A DNA stretch of 64,000 bases from Lasiosphaeris hirsuta (lineage: Eukaryota; Ascomycota; Sordariomycetes; Sordariales; Lasiosphaeriaceae): positions 4,154,001-4,218,000 of the forward strand of contig JAUKUA010000001.1 in the NCBI GenBank assembly GCA_030549175.1, given 5' to 3'. The notes beneath the pieces were generated by a model. The model was not told where the DNA came from. It did not search any database and saw only the letters and a program-made list of their open reading frames with translations. Of this stretch, positions 36,701 through 49,492 are shown piece by piece; the first letter of the stretch is position 1; each line of letters begins with the position of its first letter. Position numbers and translations under genes: made by a program.

Positions 36701-38513
36701 TCGGGCTGTTGCGCGGTACTTGTCAGACGCCTTTTGAGGGTGCGGTTTAGCCAATTCCCGGTTTTCGTCGGATAATCGGGCAGCGGGAAGCCTGTCGCGT
36801 CAACCTGATCTGACAGGCGAACGAACAGCTACGGAATATCTGCTCCTATTCCAAAAAGTGGGCGTGCACCAAAACGAATCTCACCTGCCTCGAGTCTCAT
36901 CGCGCATCGCAGCCGGAAAGATTGCCAATGGGGAAATGGAGACGGGTGCAACAAAGGACCGCTGTTTCTTCCGGTTTGCAAAGATTAGGCCCCGCCGAGG
37001 CAGAAGACTCGAAAGCGAGCGGAGATCGCGCCGTGTTTATCGAACCGCACGCCCGTATCCTGCAGCTTTGCCTCGGGGCCGCAGGAGAATCTCGACTGAC
37101 TACCTATCACTACTCCACACGTTCGACGCCCCGGTAGTGCATCAAACGCGGAGCCTGGCATGGAAATGACTTCAGAGGCATATTCGAGAACAACCTGCCC
37201 CGCCGCCTGCCGCGTCCCAGGGATGTTCAGGGATGCTCAGTGCCTCGGTTCACCCACCGCTCCTGGCGCGGCAACCTGAAGATGCCACCATTGTTGTTTC
37301 TGCATCGATGACACCGTATACTTTCTGCAGCTGCGCCCACCTCCACACAGCTCGTGCTCGCTATTCATTGAAATTACAACAAATGGGCTTTTACTGCCCA
37401 TTTCCCTCCACAATAGTGAATTGGGCATTGGGCTGCGAGTTCCCCTCTTTTGGCCTCTGCACTCACAATTGTTATCCTCACCGACTCTCAGCCGAGGGTT
37501 TCTGCAGAGTTCTTGCAGTTATGTTGGGTTGCGCAAACCCCGCTACACTGCCCGGCCGGTCACCCACCACAGCAGCGCGAGCGCATAGGGCTGTTGCACT
37601 GATTAAATGATGGTTTTGGCGACTACAACCTGGGTCACACAAGATGTTTTGCGAATTTCTCCCATTGGCATATGTTTCGTTTCGCCGATTTGCTTTGACC
37701 CCAGCAAGACCAATGATAGGCTAATGCGAAGCAGCACACTTCATACGCCATTTGGCTGACATCATAATTCTCGATGACATGCCGCCTTGTCCGATCGCCG
37801 CTGCTCACTGCTCACTGGCACGAGTGTTTTTGGTGTGGGATCTATTGGGCATTAACGAATGGCTTCCTTCGTCCGAACCCCTCCCCTTTCGCCTTTAGAT
37901 CTGATAAGCTCCTACTTGTATAACTGCAGCATTAGTGAACCCTTTGGCAATGACAGTCGCGCCAGAATGACCCCAAACCGTCGCCCTTCTCGTCCCTATC
38001 CTCTGCGGGAGACGACTAGCCATTGGGTTTTGACGTCCTTGTGATGGGCCTGTGCTGCATAGCGTTTGTTATTTTGATTTATTTCATGCGGTTGCCGGCA
38101 CGCAAGTTCATCCAACAGGCAAGTTGAGGTTCGGATTTCTTGGCCCCCAACTTCCGCCGGCGACAGCAGCGAAACTCAATTCCTGTCGGAGATGTTCCAC
38201 GACCGGCGAAAATGACGGGCGGATTTTCACTCAGAACTCAGACGAAGAATGTGAAACAGCAGTTCATCGTCGCGGCCCGTCATCGGGAAACTCAGTGGCT
38301 TCTGGAACTAAAAACTTTCGTCTTCCCCTTGTTCGATTACTCCCACAACGACGTCAGAAGCTTAAACCCAAATCCTACAGCCCTGTAGGGCAGCACGAGC
38401 CAGGGATGGGGCTTGGGAGGGTGAGGGGTTCTGTTTTGTGTGGCTGGCGGAGATGCCCCTCAACGCCTCTCCTAACTCCGCGTCAGCCAGTGACTTGAGG
38501 GGGCTGGACCCCG

Positions 38514-38530
38514 CCCCCCCCCCCCCCCCC
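38514..38530 (+). repeat. poly(C) tract, 17 nt
   Basis: An uninterrupted run of 17 C, preceded by a small GGGG/CCCC hairpin-like arrangement. Confidence 0.9.
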
Positions 38531-39709
38531 TCTCAGAGCACCCAGAGCACACTCCACGTTTCATCGGTTGCGCGGCGAGCAGAAAACGTAGCAGACACAC
38601 GGAGGAGAAACCGTAACGGTCACCGACGATACCTGGCAGCTGGCTCACGCCAGGTTACATACCAGAATTCCCGCACCTCGCGATTGGTCGCGCGCGAGGT
38701 GCACGGTACCTGTGTCGGCGGCGCATTCAACAAGTCACTGGACGTACAATGGAATGACAGATACGGTCCCTCACCTTGCTCCCCAGTCTGGTAGGTGTGA
38801 GCGCCTGTACTACTATGTGTGTACAGAAGCGAATTTCCGGTATCGCCGAGCTAGCAGCAAAGCGCTTGATACAAGTCATAGGTCGCGCAGTGGGCGCTTT
38901 CCCACACTACAGATTACCATTGGTCTTTCGACTCAGGTTTATCAAAGCGGTATTGCGTGTAACGTGTATTGATATCGCAGCCCTACGAGCTGGGTTACAC
39001 GAGTTGCGATAAGGCGGCACTGATGGACCTGCCTCGCCTCGCCTGGCAGCATTTCTACACGTCGTACAGCACGCACCTATGGGCGAGGAAGTCACATTTT
39101 CTAGGGTGGCGACCGCAGTGTTGATCATTCGCCCATCGAGGGTCCCTACAGCATGCTCGGATATTTTAATGCTTAATCAATTGGTGGAAGTACGCCCGGC
39201 ATTCACGAGGGCACAGAGCGAGTGCCACTAGCTACACTGTCGTTGGCTCCAACAAGCACAGCTTCTAGTGCCCAGTTTTGCCAGTCAGTCCTTACACAGT
39301 GTGTGAGTGGATTTGGGGGCCGTTTTCCCGTTTTATTCGACTCCTGCCGTGGCCACTTTCTCCCATGATAATAGTATTTATTTGAGTTTCCCCTTAGCTT
39401 CAGCCAATGTCTTGTTACTTGTGCAAACCACTAATACACAGGTGGGATTCTTGCATAAAACGCAGCACCCCGGCTCGAAGACGGCCCAGCCAAGGGCATA
39501 AGAGTCTGGGATGGTAGCCAAGCTAGAACTGCCTAGGGCTGATCACTCCAACAGCCCACTCTGTCAGGGATCAGACTTCGCGGTACCACACAGACGGTGG
39601 CTGCTTCGTTCAGCACGGACAGACGGCCTGCAATTTCACCCTACGGCGGTGTGGCTCACGTCCCCCGAGCGGGCACGGAAGCTATGTCTGGAAGCTAAAA
39701 TACTCTTGG

Positions 39710-39723
39710 CCCCCCCCCCCCCC
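39710..39723 (+). repeat. poly(C) tract, 14 nt
   Basis: An uninterrupted run of 14 C in noncoding sequence. Confidence 0.9.
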
Positions 39724-42033
39724 AATCCAGGGTTAGTCGGCGACGGTGAACTTGACAGAAAACAGGCGCAGGCTAATCTGAAGCAAACAAGCAGCAAAAA
39801 CGAAGGCGCTACTGGACGTTGTGTGGCCTGGGTCCAAATTGCGCCAGAGCCCGGAGCCAGGCCGACTTCCAGTTGCTACCAGTGCTAGGTCGGTGTTGGT
39901 GATGGCGCGCTCGTGGGGACGGACGGCATGGCAGTCCGGCGATGGAGGTCTCAACGAGGCAGGTCGCGACTCCAACAATTCTAACGTCTGACTGTGCACC
40001 GTAGTGCGGACAGTGACAGCCAAAAGAAAACAATCTATTCTGCCTGCGAATATCCACCAGCCACGCGACTTGGTGGTAGTGGAGCTCTTCCGAATCCGAG
40101 AAGCGTTAACGCCGGGGGGTAGTATGGCTGTCTGGTCGCGCCTTCACAAGAGCGAGGTTTGAAGTCCGAGGTCCCGGTCAAAGGGCACTGGAAGCATACT
40201 CGGCAGCCACTAGTCAGCATTTTTCCCAATTATCGCCCGGTATTTCCCTTTCTGCTTGTCGCCTGCTTGTTTTCGTCATTTTAGCCCGCACCCGAGTTGG
40301 GAAAGAAGAAGAAAAAAGGGCTGCCCAGTGGCGCGAGAGGTTATCGTTTCCCGCTCCAAAAATACAATTACAAATCACGCGGGCTATGCTATGCGTACCC
40401 GCCGAATTGGTGCTAAAAACAAGGGGATCCGGACCTGTCTGGCAGCAGAACTCTTTTTTAGGGCCCAGCAAGGCGTCGGTCGTGCTGGCCAGCAAACACA
40501 AATCAGGTCATTAGCACCCCCCAAAAGTCGCGGGGTGGCTAATAACTTTGGTGTTACAGTTTCCCACCTGCCGTAGCGTGTCCGTCCCCTTTGGGTCCTC
40601 TGGGTCCTTTGGGTGGTTGACATTGACTGACGGGCTGCCAGCGTGGCTCGTTGGCACTCGGCCTCGGCTGGTCATGATGCAGAACCATGCCTTAGTTTCA
40701 GCGTCAGCCACCCCTTTGATGTGGTAGCTGTTCGAGCAGATCAGATCACCACATGCAGAGGGTTGCGAACATCCACTACGCCGCGGGAAGAGGTGCTGCC
40801 GCGTTATGCATGAGATCCTCCGTCCCCAAACGGCAGTGAATATTTTGTTTTCCAGCCCTATACCAGGCTTCACCAGATGGGTGAGTGACCCGGGTGTGGC
40901 GCTGACGCCAAATCATCCATCGGTTTGAGATGGGGTGGGTGCCTTTGGTGATGGGGCCGTCTTGTGGACGGGAAGGAGAGACGGAGAGCCAAAGGCATGT
41001 CGACCAGGACCGAGGCTGCCGCTTTCTTCTCTGCGGCATTGGCTAGAACCCGGAGACGTCCTACCAAAGGGGGTAATATCAGTTTCGACCGGTTCCTCGA
41101 CCGAGAGAGATGCCGCCGTTTATCAACCACTCGCTGTCGAGTCCGCCTCTGGCCGCCTGGCTGGCTTGCCCCCTTCCCCGTCGAGAGACAGGTCCCGGAT
41201 TAGGGTTCAACGGCGTGGTGATGCTACCTTGTCTCCGGGTGAAGAATGCGGCAGGTGGCAGATGAGTGAGGCCAATCACCCCACCGGCTGTGTATCCGAG
41301 ACATAACCCAACGGCATTCTGTCGACACTCTGTTTTCGTCTGGCTTCCCCCAGGGCGTGGCGCATTGCACACACACCCTTTCGTCCCTTTTTTTTTTTTT
41401 TTTGAGGCGGGACGGTGCGGTATGGCGCCCGGGTTGGTTCAACGGTGAGTTCGATTCGAGATGTCGCCTGGGTTGCCATGATAGAAGTGGGATGTTGGAT
41501 GCCGGGCTACTCTCCGTACTGACAGCCGACCGACCGCCCCGCCTGGCCACACAGCTCACGTGCGTCGGCTTAGACTAGAAGATAGGCATTGCTACTCGCG
41601 TATGCCTCTGGCCTTGCCCCCTCCCGCGAAAGTGGTCGACGTCGTCGGCGCTGGTGCGGTTGGTTTCTGTGCGAGATGATCGGCTGCCAGCCTCTGATGG
41701 ATGCTACCCCGTACTATGTTTTGTTTCATTCTGCTGTGTCGAAGTCACATGGCTGAAGGCAAGTCGGAGGTGGATATTCCCGACGCTGTAGGTCTATATG
41801 GTTGGGGCTATAACGTACCGCCTCTTGCGACTACCTTATGCACATGTCCCCTTCAAGACCCTCGAGGCAGTCATAGACTCACACAACTGATCTCTGCGGA
41901 TAGAGAGAGATCCAAGTGAAGGACTGGAGGCTTTTTTTTTTCATGGCCAGTCCAGTTTCGTGGGGGCGGTGGTGGTAGTCATGACGGTGGTGGTGGCTGT
42001 GGTGGCAGAAAATGGAGCACAGCGAGGGAATTA

Positions 42034-42267
42034 GGGGGGGGGTTGGAGGCGCAGAAGGCGTCCCCCCCCCCCCCCCCCCACCGCGCCTATACCGCCCTAT
42101 ACCGCCTTTACCAGCCCAGAGGGTCCTTGCATGGAACTTCACAGCAGTGGTGGTGGTACTGTACGCAGTACGCTATACGCAATCCCCTGAAGCATATATC
42201 GTGTGTGTCAATGGAGACAGGGTGAGTCAATTACATGGGGAGGAGGGGGGGGGGGGGGGGGGGGGGG
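42034..42267 (+). repeat. G9 - C18 - G23 homopolymer triad
   Basis: G9 (42034-42042), C18 (42062-42079) and G23 (42245-42267) lie on the same strand within 234 nt. The first two could form a hairpin with a 19-nt loop, and the last two a larger one. Confidence 0.85.
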
Positions 42268-42933
42268 TTGGAGTGTATAGACAACCAGGTAGCAGCATTG
42301 TTTTTATTTCCCTTATTTTATTTGCAAATTACCGAGTACTCGTTTGTTTGGCGATACGAATTTGTGTCTTGGCCAAGTTTGTGTAAGTGAGGTGTTTTGA
42401 AAAGCACCGAGTTGCAGGTGCGCGCGCAACAATTTCATGTCAAGCAACTGGGAAAGCGCAGTGTGTGTGTCAAACTGGAAACAGACTAGAGCTGGGGAGA
42501 ACTAGTGCCCTGGGGAGGTGGATAGAATCAGGCTGTTTCTTTCTTTCCTTCCTTGAAGGGTGCATCGACTTCTCATGCAACTCGAATCCTGCGCATCTCG
42601 CCTCGAGGTGGGCTAGCATGCTGCGCAAGGTTGTGCTCTGGGATGCGGTGTAAGGTGGATCGCGCGTAGGAACCGCACTGCATGAGATGAGGAAGAAGCA
42701 GCGAAGCTTGTGTTTGTTTGTGTTCAGAAGGGTGCCCTGGTGGACAGACATAAAAGGTGAGGCGTGTGCCCTCGATCCGATCAGTGATGGCTTGAAGAAA
42801 GGAATTCTTTCCCGCATCTGCAGCAGAGTCCAGAGTCCAGACATACTGACAGAAGACTACTGACGACTGGCTATTGCACGTAGGGTCCATTTAGCCATAG
42901 ACGACCCTGCAATCCGCAATCTGCAGTCTGCAA

Positions 42934-42957
42934 TGGCGATGGCGATGGCGATGGAGG
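42934..42957 (+). repeat. (ATGGCG)4 hexanucleotide repeat
   Basis: Four tandem ATGGCG units in noncoding sequence. Confidence 0.85.
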
Positions 42958-44080
42958 CTATCGACCATTCCAGGACGACGTGCTGCCTCCTCGGACATAT
43001 TCGTCCATAGTCGGAGGCACGATTCCAGCATGTTGCTATTAGGGGAGCTGCTAGGGGAGACCGCTGCAGGGGGTGTGTGTTATGGCGATGCCATGCCACG
43101 GTTCTCGGCGCCATTGGCTGCCTTATTTATCACAGCAGAGTTAGTCGCGAATGTCTGCAGGACTAGCCGAGGCCGCGAGTGTGACTGGGGAAGGTGCGTC
43201 TCGAGTCTTGACCGTGTGCAGATACCGGCCGCCTTGTCGCCGACTGCGTCGACTTGTGCCAAAACTGTCTGTTATCTGGAGCCGCGTCCAGAAGCGAGTA
43301 CACTCACTCGCTCGGCCCTAGATACATCCCCTTTCGGCCATGAGCGGCGATAGCTCCGCGTGGACCCAGCCAGCATAGCATCCAGGCACTTCCAGGCACC
43401 TCTTCAACAGAGGCAAGATGGGAAAGGGGGCACGCCGCCGCGAACCAAGCCGTCGTCCACTTCGGAACTGAAACAAGACGTCTTTGCGTGGGCAGCAGCC
43501 CCTCCTTCCCTCCAAGACGCCAGAAGTCATCCCGCCCTCAAAGGATCACGACTCTGCTCTTCCCTCCCTGCCCGCTTGACAGCGGGAGACGGTGCTGATG
43601 AAGCCCTTTATTTCATTCCATCGTGTTCGTCGCTTTTCGGGGCCGATGAATGACACGGTGTGGGCTGGCTTCACGGTCCGGCCTGTCTACAAGGGATAGG
43701 AAATTCAGCCGGTGGCCTGGCAAGCACGGCACATCCAGTAAGGCAATCACGATCCGTCAATCTCCCTGCCATGTTCTAGATCTTTGGTGGTTCGTTGACC
43801 CCCCACTGGCTGTGGCTCTGCTGCTGGGACAATGCATAAGGTAAGGTAAATAGGGCTTGGTACCCATCAGGTCTAGGAACAGAGCGTTGGGGCTCGATTG
43901 CTCAAGAATCGTAGCCTAATCGACTTCTATGTTCCAATTAGAGCCAAGCCTTTTCGCCGCAGTCTTGGTCTCTTGTGTGATAACCCCAGCAGCGCCTACA
44001 ATATAGCACGGCTCCCCGTCAAGCCACCGAATCCTTCCCCGTCTTCCCCCGTTCTCGTTTTTCTTGCTCCTTCCCGGACC

Positions 44081-44314
44081 ATGAGAGACTATTACTACCG
44101 CAGTAGTGGTGCCAGACGCGGCAAGACAGACCAGGCGGTTACTGAAATTCTTAGAGCCATAGCCCGCTGTTTGTTTTGCATCGCCTTCCCCCTTTTGACC
44201 TTGGTCCTCTGGAGCCTTCATCACCAACTACACCAGCTTTCCTACGCTGGATGTGGAATTCGCGTCGGCATTGACAAGCATACCGCATGTACATGGCTTA
44301 TTCGTCATGTTTAA
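44081..44314 (+). CDS. candidate small membrane ORF, 77 aa
   Basis: An ATG in the context GGACC-ATG-A, after a pyrimidine-rich leader, opens 77 codons. The product is basic at the N-terminus (MRDYYYRSSGARRGK) and has one hydrophobic stretch (CLFCIAFPLLTLVLWSL) suited to a membrane anchor. No family was recognised, and chance is a serious alternative. Confidence 0.15.
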   Translation: MRDYYYRSSGARRGKTDQAVTEILRAIARCLFCIAFPLLTLVLWSLHHQLHQLSYAGCGIRVGIDKHTACTWLIRHV

Positions 44315-46736
44315 ACTGCATTTTTTTTGTTTGGGCTGTTGCGCTAGCTTGCTCTCGGATGTTTAGGATGCCATCCTATAAGAGAGCTCGGAGGCTTAGA
44401 GTACCGTTCACCGTGGATGCCAGATCCCTCTTCAAATCATTGTGAACAGAGGGCAAGAGCCCACGCGGCTTTCCACTTTGCCCAAGCACCGGGGAATCTG
44501 ACATGGTATGAACTCAATACACGGTGGCAGAATGGGCCTGAATAAGGGGCAGCCGTAGAGAACGACTTTGCGCAGGACATGTCAAGTTAGAGAGGATCAC
44601 TTTATCTGCCCACAACGCTACCAACTAGCCGTGGAATACTCCTGGGGGTTGTTCTGATGTTATTTGAGATCCTGTCAAGATGGTTCTCCGGGAGACAATT
44701 TGTCATTTGTCGATCCATCCCAAAGACCAGGGCATAATCCAGCGGAACAAGGGGCAAATACTCAATAGCATATGTAATCGCTAACCGTTAGCCATCACGA
44801 TAGTTCAGATGGTGCTGCAAGCCATATGCACGCATTAGAATCGACGAATTTACTTGATTTCGGGATGCTCTTCACACAGCAACGCACATTTCCCTCGTCC
44901 CTTGCCGAGCGCTACCAGGCCTTGAAATCTACAGCAAATAGTCCCGGGGGCTTGAGGACGAGCTTGTGATTGATACTTGAGCTACACTTGTCTACATGTC
45001 GTGAAATATTGGTCGACCTCCTCCCATACAGATCACCTCAAGGTCAACACCACCCACGTTTATCGGTTTGATCACGCCTAAGAAAGGGTACGGACACTGA
45101 AAAGAAATAAAAACACTCTTAGATATTGTGTTATTATCTTTATAACCTGGTGATACCCGGGAATCCCTGGTTTTCTTTCTGGGGTTGACTCCGAGGGAAG
45201 TATCATCCCCCTCCCCTTCCCGCTTCCCCTTCAGCTGCTCTCTACGGATCATCAACCCCTATGACGTACTCAAACCAGACCCTGTAACCCCATCACATCC
45301 CTAGCGTGCTAAATTGCGAGACCATCACGCCGTAATACCCGTGTCTCCGTGATGTCTCCACGGAAGCTAACTACTACAGTCCAACGCAGTAGCAAGCTCC
45401 GGGAAACAAGCAGCCAGCAACTCCACGGCAGGAATACAAATCTCATACCCTGTTCTGCTCTCGCTGCCGCGCCTCTTGCATCCCTCGCCGATACCTCCCG
45501 CCCCCACTGATACCTTCCAAGTCTGCCTTACTCTAACGGTTTGGAATAGGGGCAAAGAACACGGGCATAGCCGAGCAGCCGTCTCCTCAAACACGCAGCT
45601 CAGGTGTCACGGTTCGCGGTCTTTTCAGCCGCCAGATAACAGTGATAACATTCAACGGCAGCACCGCCCCGGGGGGGGGGCATCGACAGTGATGCCGAGA
45701 CCGCGCCCGTGCAGCCGCGTAACTCCTTTCCCAATTTATCCCGTCTCAGCGCTTTGATATCACCACTCCTCCCAGCGATACATCTCAGCCAAGTACTGAA
45801 TGTTTCTTCAACATCCCGCCAGCCCACGGCTTGACGCAGTCATCAAGCAATGCTAGCCCCGGCTTCTGTGGACGCCCGGCTCGAATTGTAATCCATGGAG
45901 TCTACCTCAAGCGCTTCGTCATAGGCTTTGCGGAACTGGAATCATCCTATCTTGCCACGGGGGATGGGACGAGTAGCGCCATCACTCTAGCATACACTCT
46001 ACCCTTGGAACAGCTCAGGCGATACATGCAGGGAACACGGCACCTGGACGATCAAGACCAAGACAAAGACGGAGGATCGGACGGAAGGTCGGACAATCGG
46101 CGAGAGCCCAGCCGGATCATGGGAACGGGGGCAAAATGAACACGTCCAACCGAACAAGGAACGAAGACATCTGTTGTTTTCAGAAGCCGGCGACAACGTG
46201 GCGGTGCTATCAAGTGAGTTGGACGAGATCCCAACTCTCGTCGCTTGATCGAGTGGCTCCGTGCTATGGCCCCGTCCCTGTCGGTCGACTGGCCCCGCCG
46301 CCCTTGCCCCCTTTTCTCTTCCTCTGCTTGATCCTCCGCTGTTCTTGCCCGACAAAACCACTGGCGACAACTATGGGTGCCAAGTAGTAGAAGGCAGAGA
46401 TGTTCTGAAGCAGTTATATAAGCCAGAGCCGTTAGACCAAGATGACACTGGCTGGAGTAACTATACGGCTGAAAGAAAGAAAAACGACTCCAAGTAAAAC
46501 ATAGCATCACAGGGCAGCATTGACAGACCAAAGGTGATTGATGATAATCATACCTAACTAAGCATTTAATCCTACAAGACCTAAATACGGCCTGTGGCCA
46601 CTCGCTCAAATCGCTTATTCAACAAAACATCAACAGACCGATGATGCATATTCAACATCTCCGAGTTGCATGTTCCACCCCTCACGATATCCCGCCGTTA
46701 CTCCTGCCCTCCAAGTACAGCTAACAGATATTATCA

Positions 46737-49492
46737 TCACAACTTGCCATGTCTTGCCCTAAAGATGGCGACTTTATCATCATAAAATAAAATCTCCCTC
46801 AGCCTTAGCTTGACACATCCCCGATCCGGCTCAATAAACCCATCGTCGTCGGAATCGTCCTCATCTGCTGGTGCTTCGTTATCGCTCTGTGTCTCATCAG
46901 GGTCACTCGTCGCCGTCGTCGGCGTATGGTCATCATCGTCGGTATCCTCCGAGTCGTCAGCATCCGCCGCCTCCTCGTCCTCGTCATCATCCTCGTCCGA
47001 GGTGTCTTCTCCTTGGTTGCCCTGATCCACGGGCATTGTTCCGTTGCCGTTGGCGCTGCTGCCGTTGGGTTGCGACGCCGGTCCGTCCTCCGCAGCTGCG
47101 ACTGGTGAGCTCGCCCCACTAGTCATCGAGCTCGACCCAGTGTCACGTGCCTCGAGGATCTCGAAGCACTTAGCTCCGATTCCAACGTAGCACATGCGAA
47201 TTTCGGGCCGGAGGGTGATGATGTCGGCGATTTGATGGGCAAGCTCCCTTGGTTCAAACGTACCCGCGACATAATCGGCAATATGTGGTATGTTGATGGA
47301 CCGCAGCTGCGGGATGTTTGGAAGGCGTTGGAGGAAGGTGTGCTAACATCCGTGTCAGTAAATAACCCCCATTCTTCTTGCTTTGAGCAGGCACTCACCC
47401 AATCCTTATAGTCCAGCGAGATAGCCAGCTCTCTTAGATTGCACATTCGCCCGCTTGTAATGTATAAAAGAATTTCCGTGTTGAGTGACCAGACCCGCCA
47501 CCGGATGTTGTCGCTGATAGGGGTTGTGCTGTTTTGACCCGGTGGCTTGGCCGAACTGTCAATGAGCAGCTTCTGGAGACTGGCGCGATGCCGCTTCATA
47601 GCGCCCTTGAAGATAGCATCGACTGTCACAGGAGGAGGCCCGGAGCCTCGCCTGCGATCCTGCAAAAATAACACCTCCAGTGTGTTTGGCGCTAGCGTCT
47701 CCTTTATAAATGTAATCAGGGCCGATGTCGTGATGTCGGTGTGGATATACTTGAGCGCTAAATGGTACTGCGGGGCGGAACTCGAGGCTGGCGGTTTACT
47801 ACTGGAGGATATACCGAAGCCGGGACCCAGTGGGGTGGGCTGGAACTGCTTTCGCAGCATCTTCCAGAGATTCTCGTGCTGTGCACATTCTAGAAGAGTC
47901 AAGCTGGACAGGACCGACCAGTCAATGGCATGCCTGCAAACCTGCATTGACAGCGGAACCCGTTCAAGCTCTAGAGTCTGTAGTTTCAGCTTCCCTTCCA
48001 ACCTTCTCCCACTCGAGCTTGCCTTGCTCGGCTTTGTGAGCGATTCCGGAGCCCGAATTTCAGTTACATCATCTCCCTGTTGCAGGGCGTCAACGTCCTC
48101 TATGTGTTCAGCCTCCGCGGGTTGCGGAGATGGCGCGCCGCTATTTGTCGGCGTAGTGTGGTCTAGCTCAGCCTGTGTGCCCGTAGAAACAGGCGTGGTT
48201 GGCGATGACAAGACCTCGACCACAGAATCAGTCGCGAGCTTCTCCTTCCCCCTAGTGAATCCTCGTTTCCGGATATCGTAAATCTTCCCGACCAACACGC
48301 CCAAGACTCCGCCCAAGCGCCTGTCGCAAATATTGTTCTCGCCAGGCCACCGTGCCCGGTGATCTATTTGCTTCAGTCCCACGCCGTCCCATGTTTGCAC
48401 AAAATCCTTGTGCGCCGCCTTGGCCGAAATGCCTACCCTGAGCTCCTGGAGGGTATTCTGGGAGCGTTCGATAAGTACAGCCATCTCGTCTAGGTAAGCC
48501 AACTCGTCGACATCCAGCACGGTTAGGCTCCTGAGCGGCGGCAAGACGCTGAATGTTGGGTACTCGCAGTGGTGTTCGGAATACGGGATCGGCCCTCGGG
48601 CAGGCGGATGGGTTGCGTTTGGGGGCAGCAGAATACCTATCGGGGTAAGTTGACTGCCGAGGGGAACGACCGCTGGTGCGCCTACTACGGCGCCGGGGGT
48701 TGTAGCTGATGATAGTCCGACCAGGCTATCCGAGTTGTCGTGCCACCTTATCCAGACGCGATTTAGTTTGCAATCGTTGTCGGTCTGCTCGCCCAAGGAC
48801 GCTAGGGCCATGAAGATATCAGAGAGCACGCCAGTAGGCATGTCCCAGACAAAAGTCTCGAGGTTCTTCATCTTGGCTACGGCAATGGCGACAAGAGTAC
48901 CCAGCATTTTACCACTCTCCTTGGTGATCATGTACTCAGCAACCCAGTCATTTGGTCCGTTACCCAGCGAGAACTTTTTTGTGTACTTGGCATACTCGTT
49001 CCCTATGAACTTAGCGAGAGGCGGGGCATTTGGATGGAAAACCCTGCGCGTCGTCCGGGCAAAGGGGCTGCCTAGACAGAGCGTCGAGAGACCATACGTG
49101 AGGGCGTCGACGCTCTTAGATTCGGACGACGTTATGTGTCCATCGGGCCATACGATGTCAAATCTCGAATAGATCAAGGGTACGGCAAGGTTATAGAGTG
49201 CCGAGTTTGTCAATGCGAGGGCGGTTAGATCGTTGGTATGCGTGATCTATGTGGGTATTGGTCAGTACGAGGACTGGGCTTTGTGCTCATCAAAAGGGGA
49301 AAAGCATGCCTCCTTAACAATCAGGCGCAAGATATCGACAGGCAGCTCTAGCAGAGTAAGAGCGCCCTTCCGTTCGTAGAGAGCCTTCCACTGCTCATCC
49401 TTGCCCTTCAGGTATTCCGACACAATCCGGCTGGTCTTTTCCTTCGCCGATGGGGTGGGGGCGGGTGTGTTCGCGGGGTTCGCGGTCTCCAT
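46737..49492 (-). CDS. F-box protein with acidic C-terminal tail
   Basis: Three minus-strand exons (49492-49310, 49246-47399, 47342-46737) encode 878 aa. The F-box begins near residue 47 (LLELPVDILRLIVKE) and continues as ITHTNDLTALALTNSALYN across the first intron. That intron (49309-49247) appears to use a GC donor (GAG-GCATGC) with an ordinary AG acceptor. The second intron (47398-47343) is GT-AG. The middle of about 600 residues is repeat-poor with scattered leucine-rich segments. A strongly acidic Asp/Glu/Ser run lies at about 789-850, followed by a short basic C-terminus (VKLRLREILFYDDK). F-box proteins recruit substrates to SCF ubiquitin ligases through Skp1; the substrate here is unknown. 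It looks like a conserved filamentous-fungal F-box family with no yeast name. Confidence 0.83.

Larger units (their letters stand above)
29987..46736. other. 16.7-kb gene desert upstream of the zinc-finger regulator
   Basis: No confident gene lies between the regulator start and the F-box stop. The region carries long G or C tracts (30688-30708, 38514-38530, 39710-39723, 42062-42079, 42245-42267, 45671-45680), T tracts (33744-33755, 41388-41403), GTCCGT units near 31145-31165 and ATGGCG units at 42934-42957. Around 44.3-45.0 kb the sequence is AT-richer and no frame of 60 codons is open. An 8-bp TACTCCGT / ACGGAGTA inverted repeat lies near 34108-34160. A weak small membrane-type ORF is at 44081-44314. 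Confidence 0.5.

Noticed and set aside
41430..41480. GAGTTCGATTCGAGA string resembling a tRNA B-box
   Set aside because: The flanking bases cannot form the T-stem, and no A-box or acceptor stem was found.
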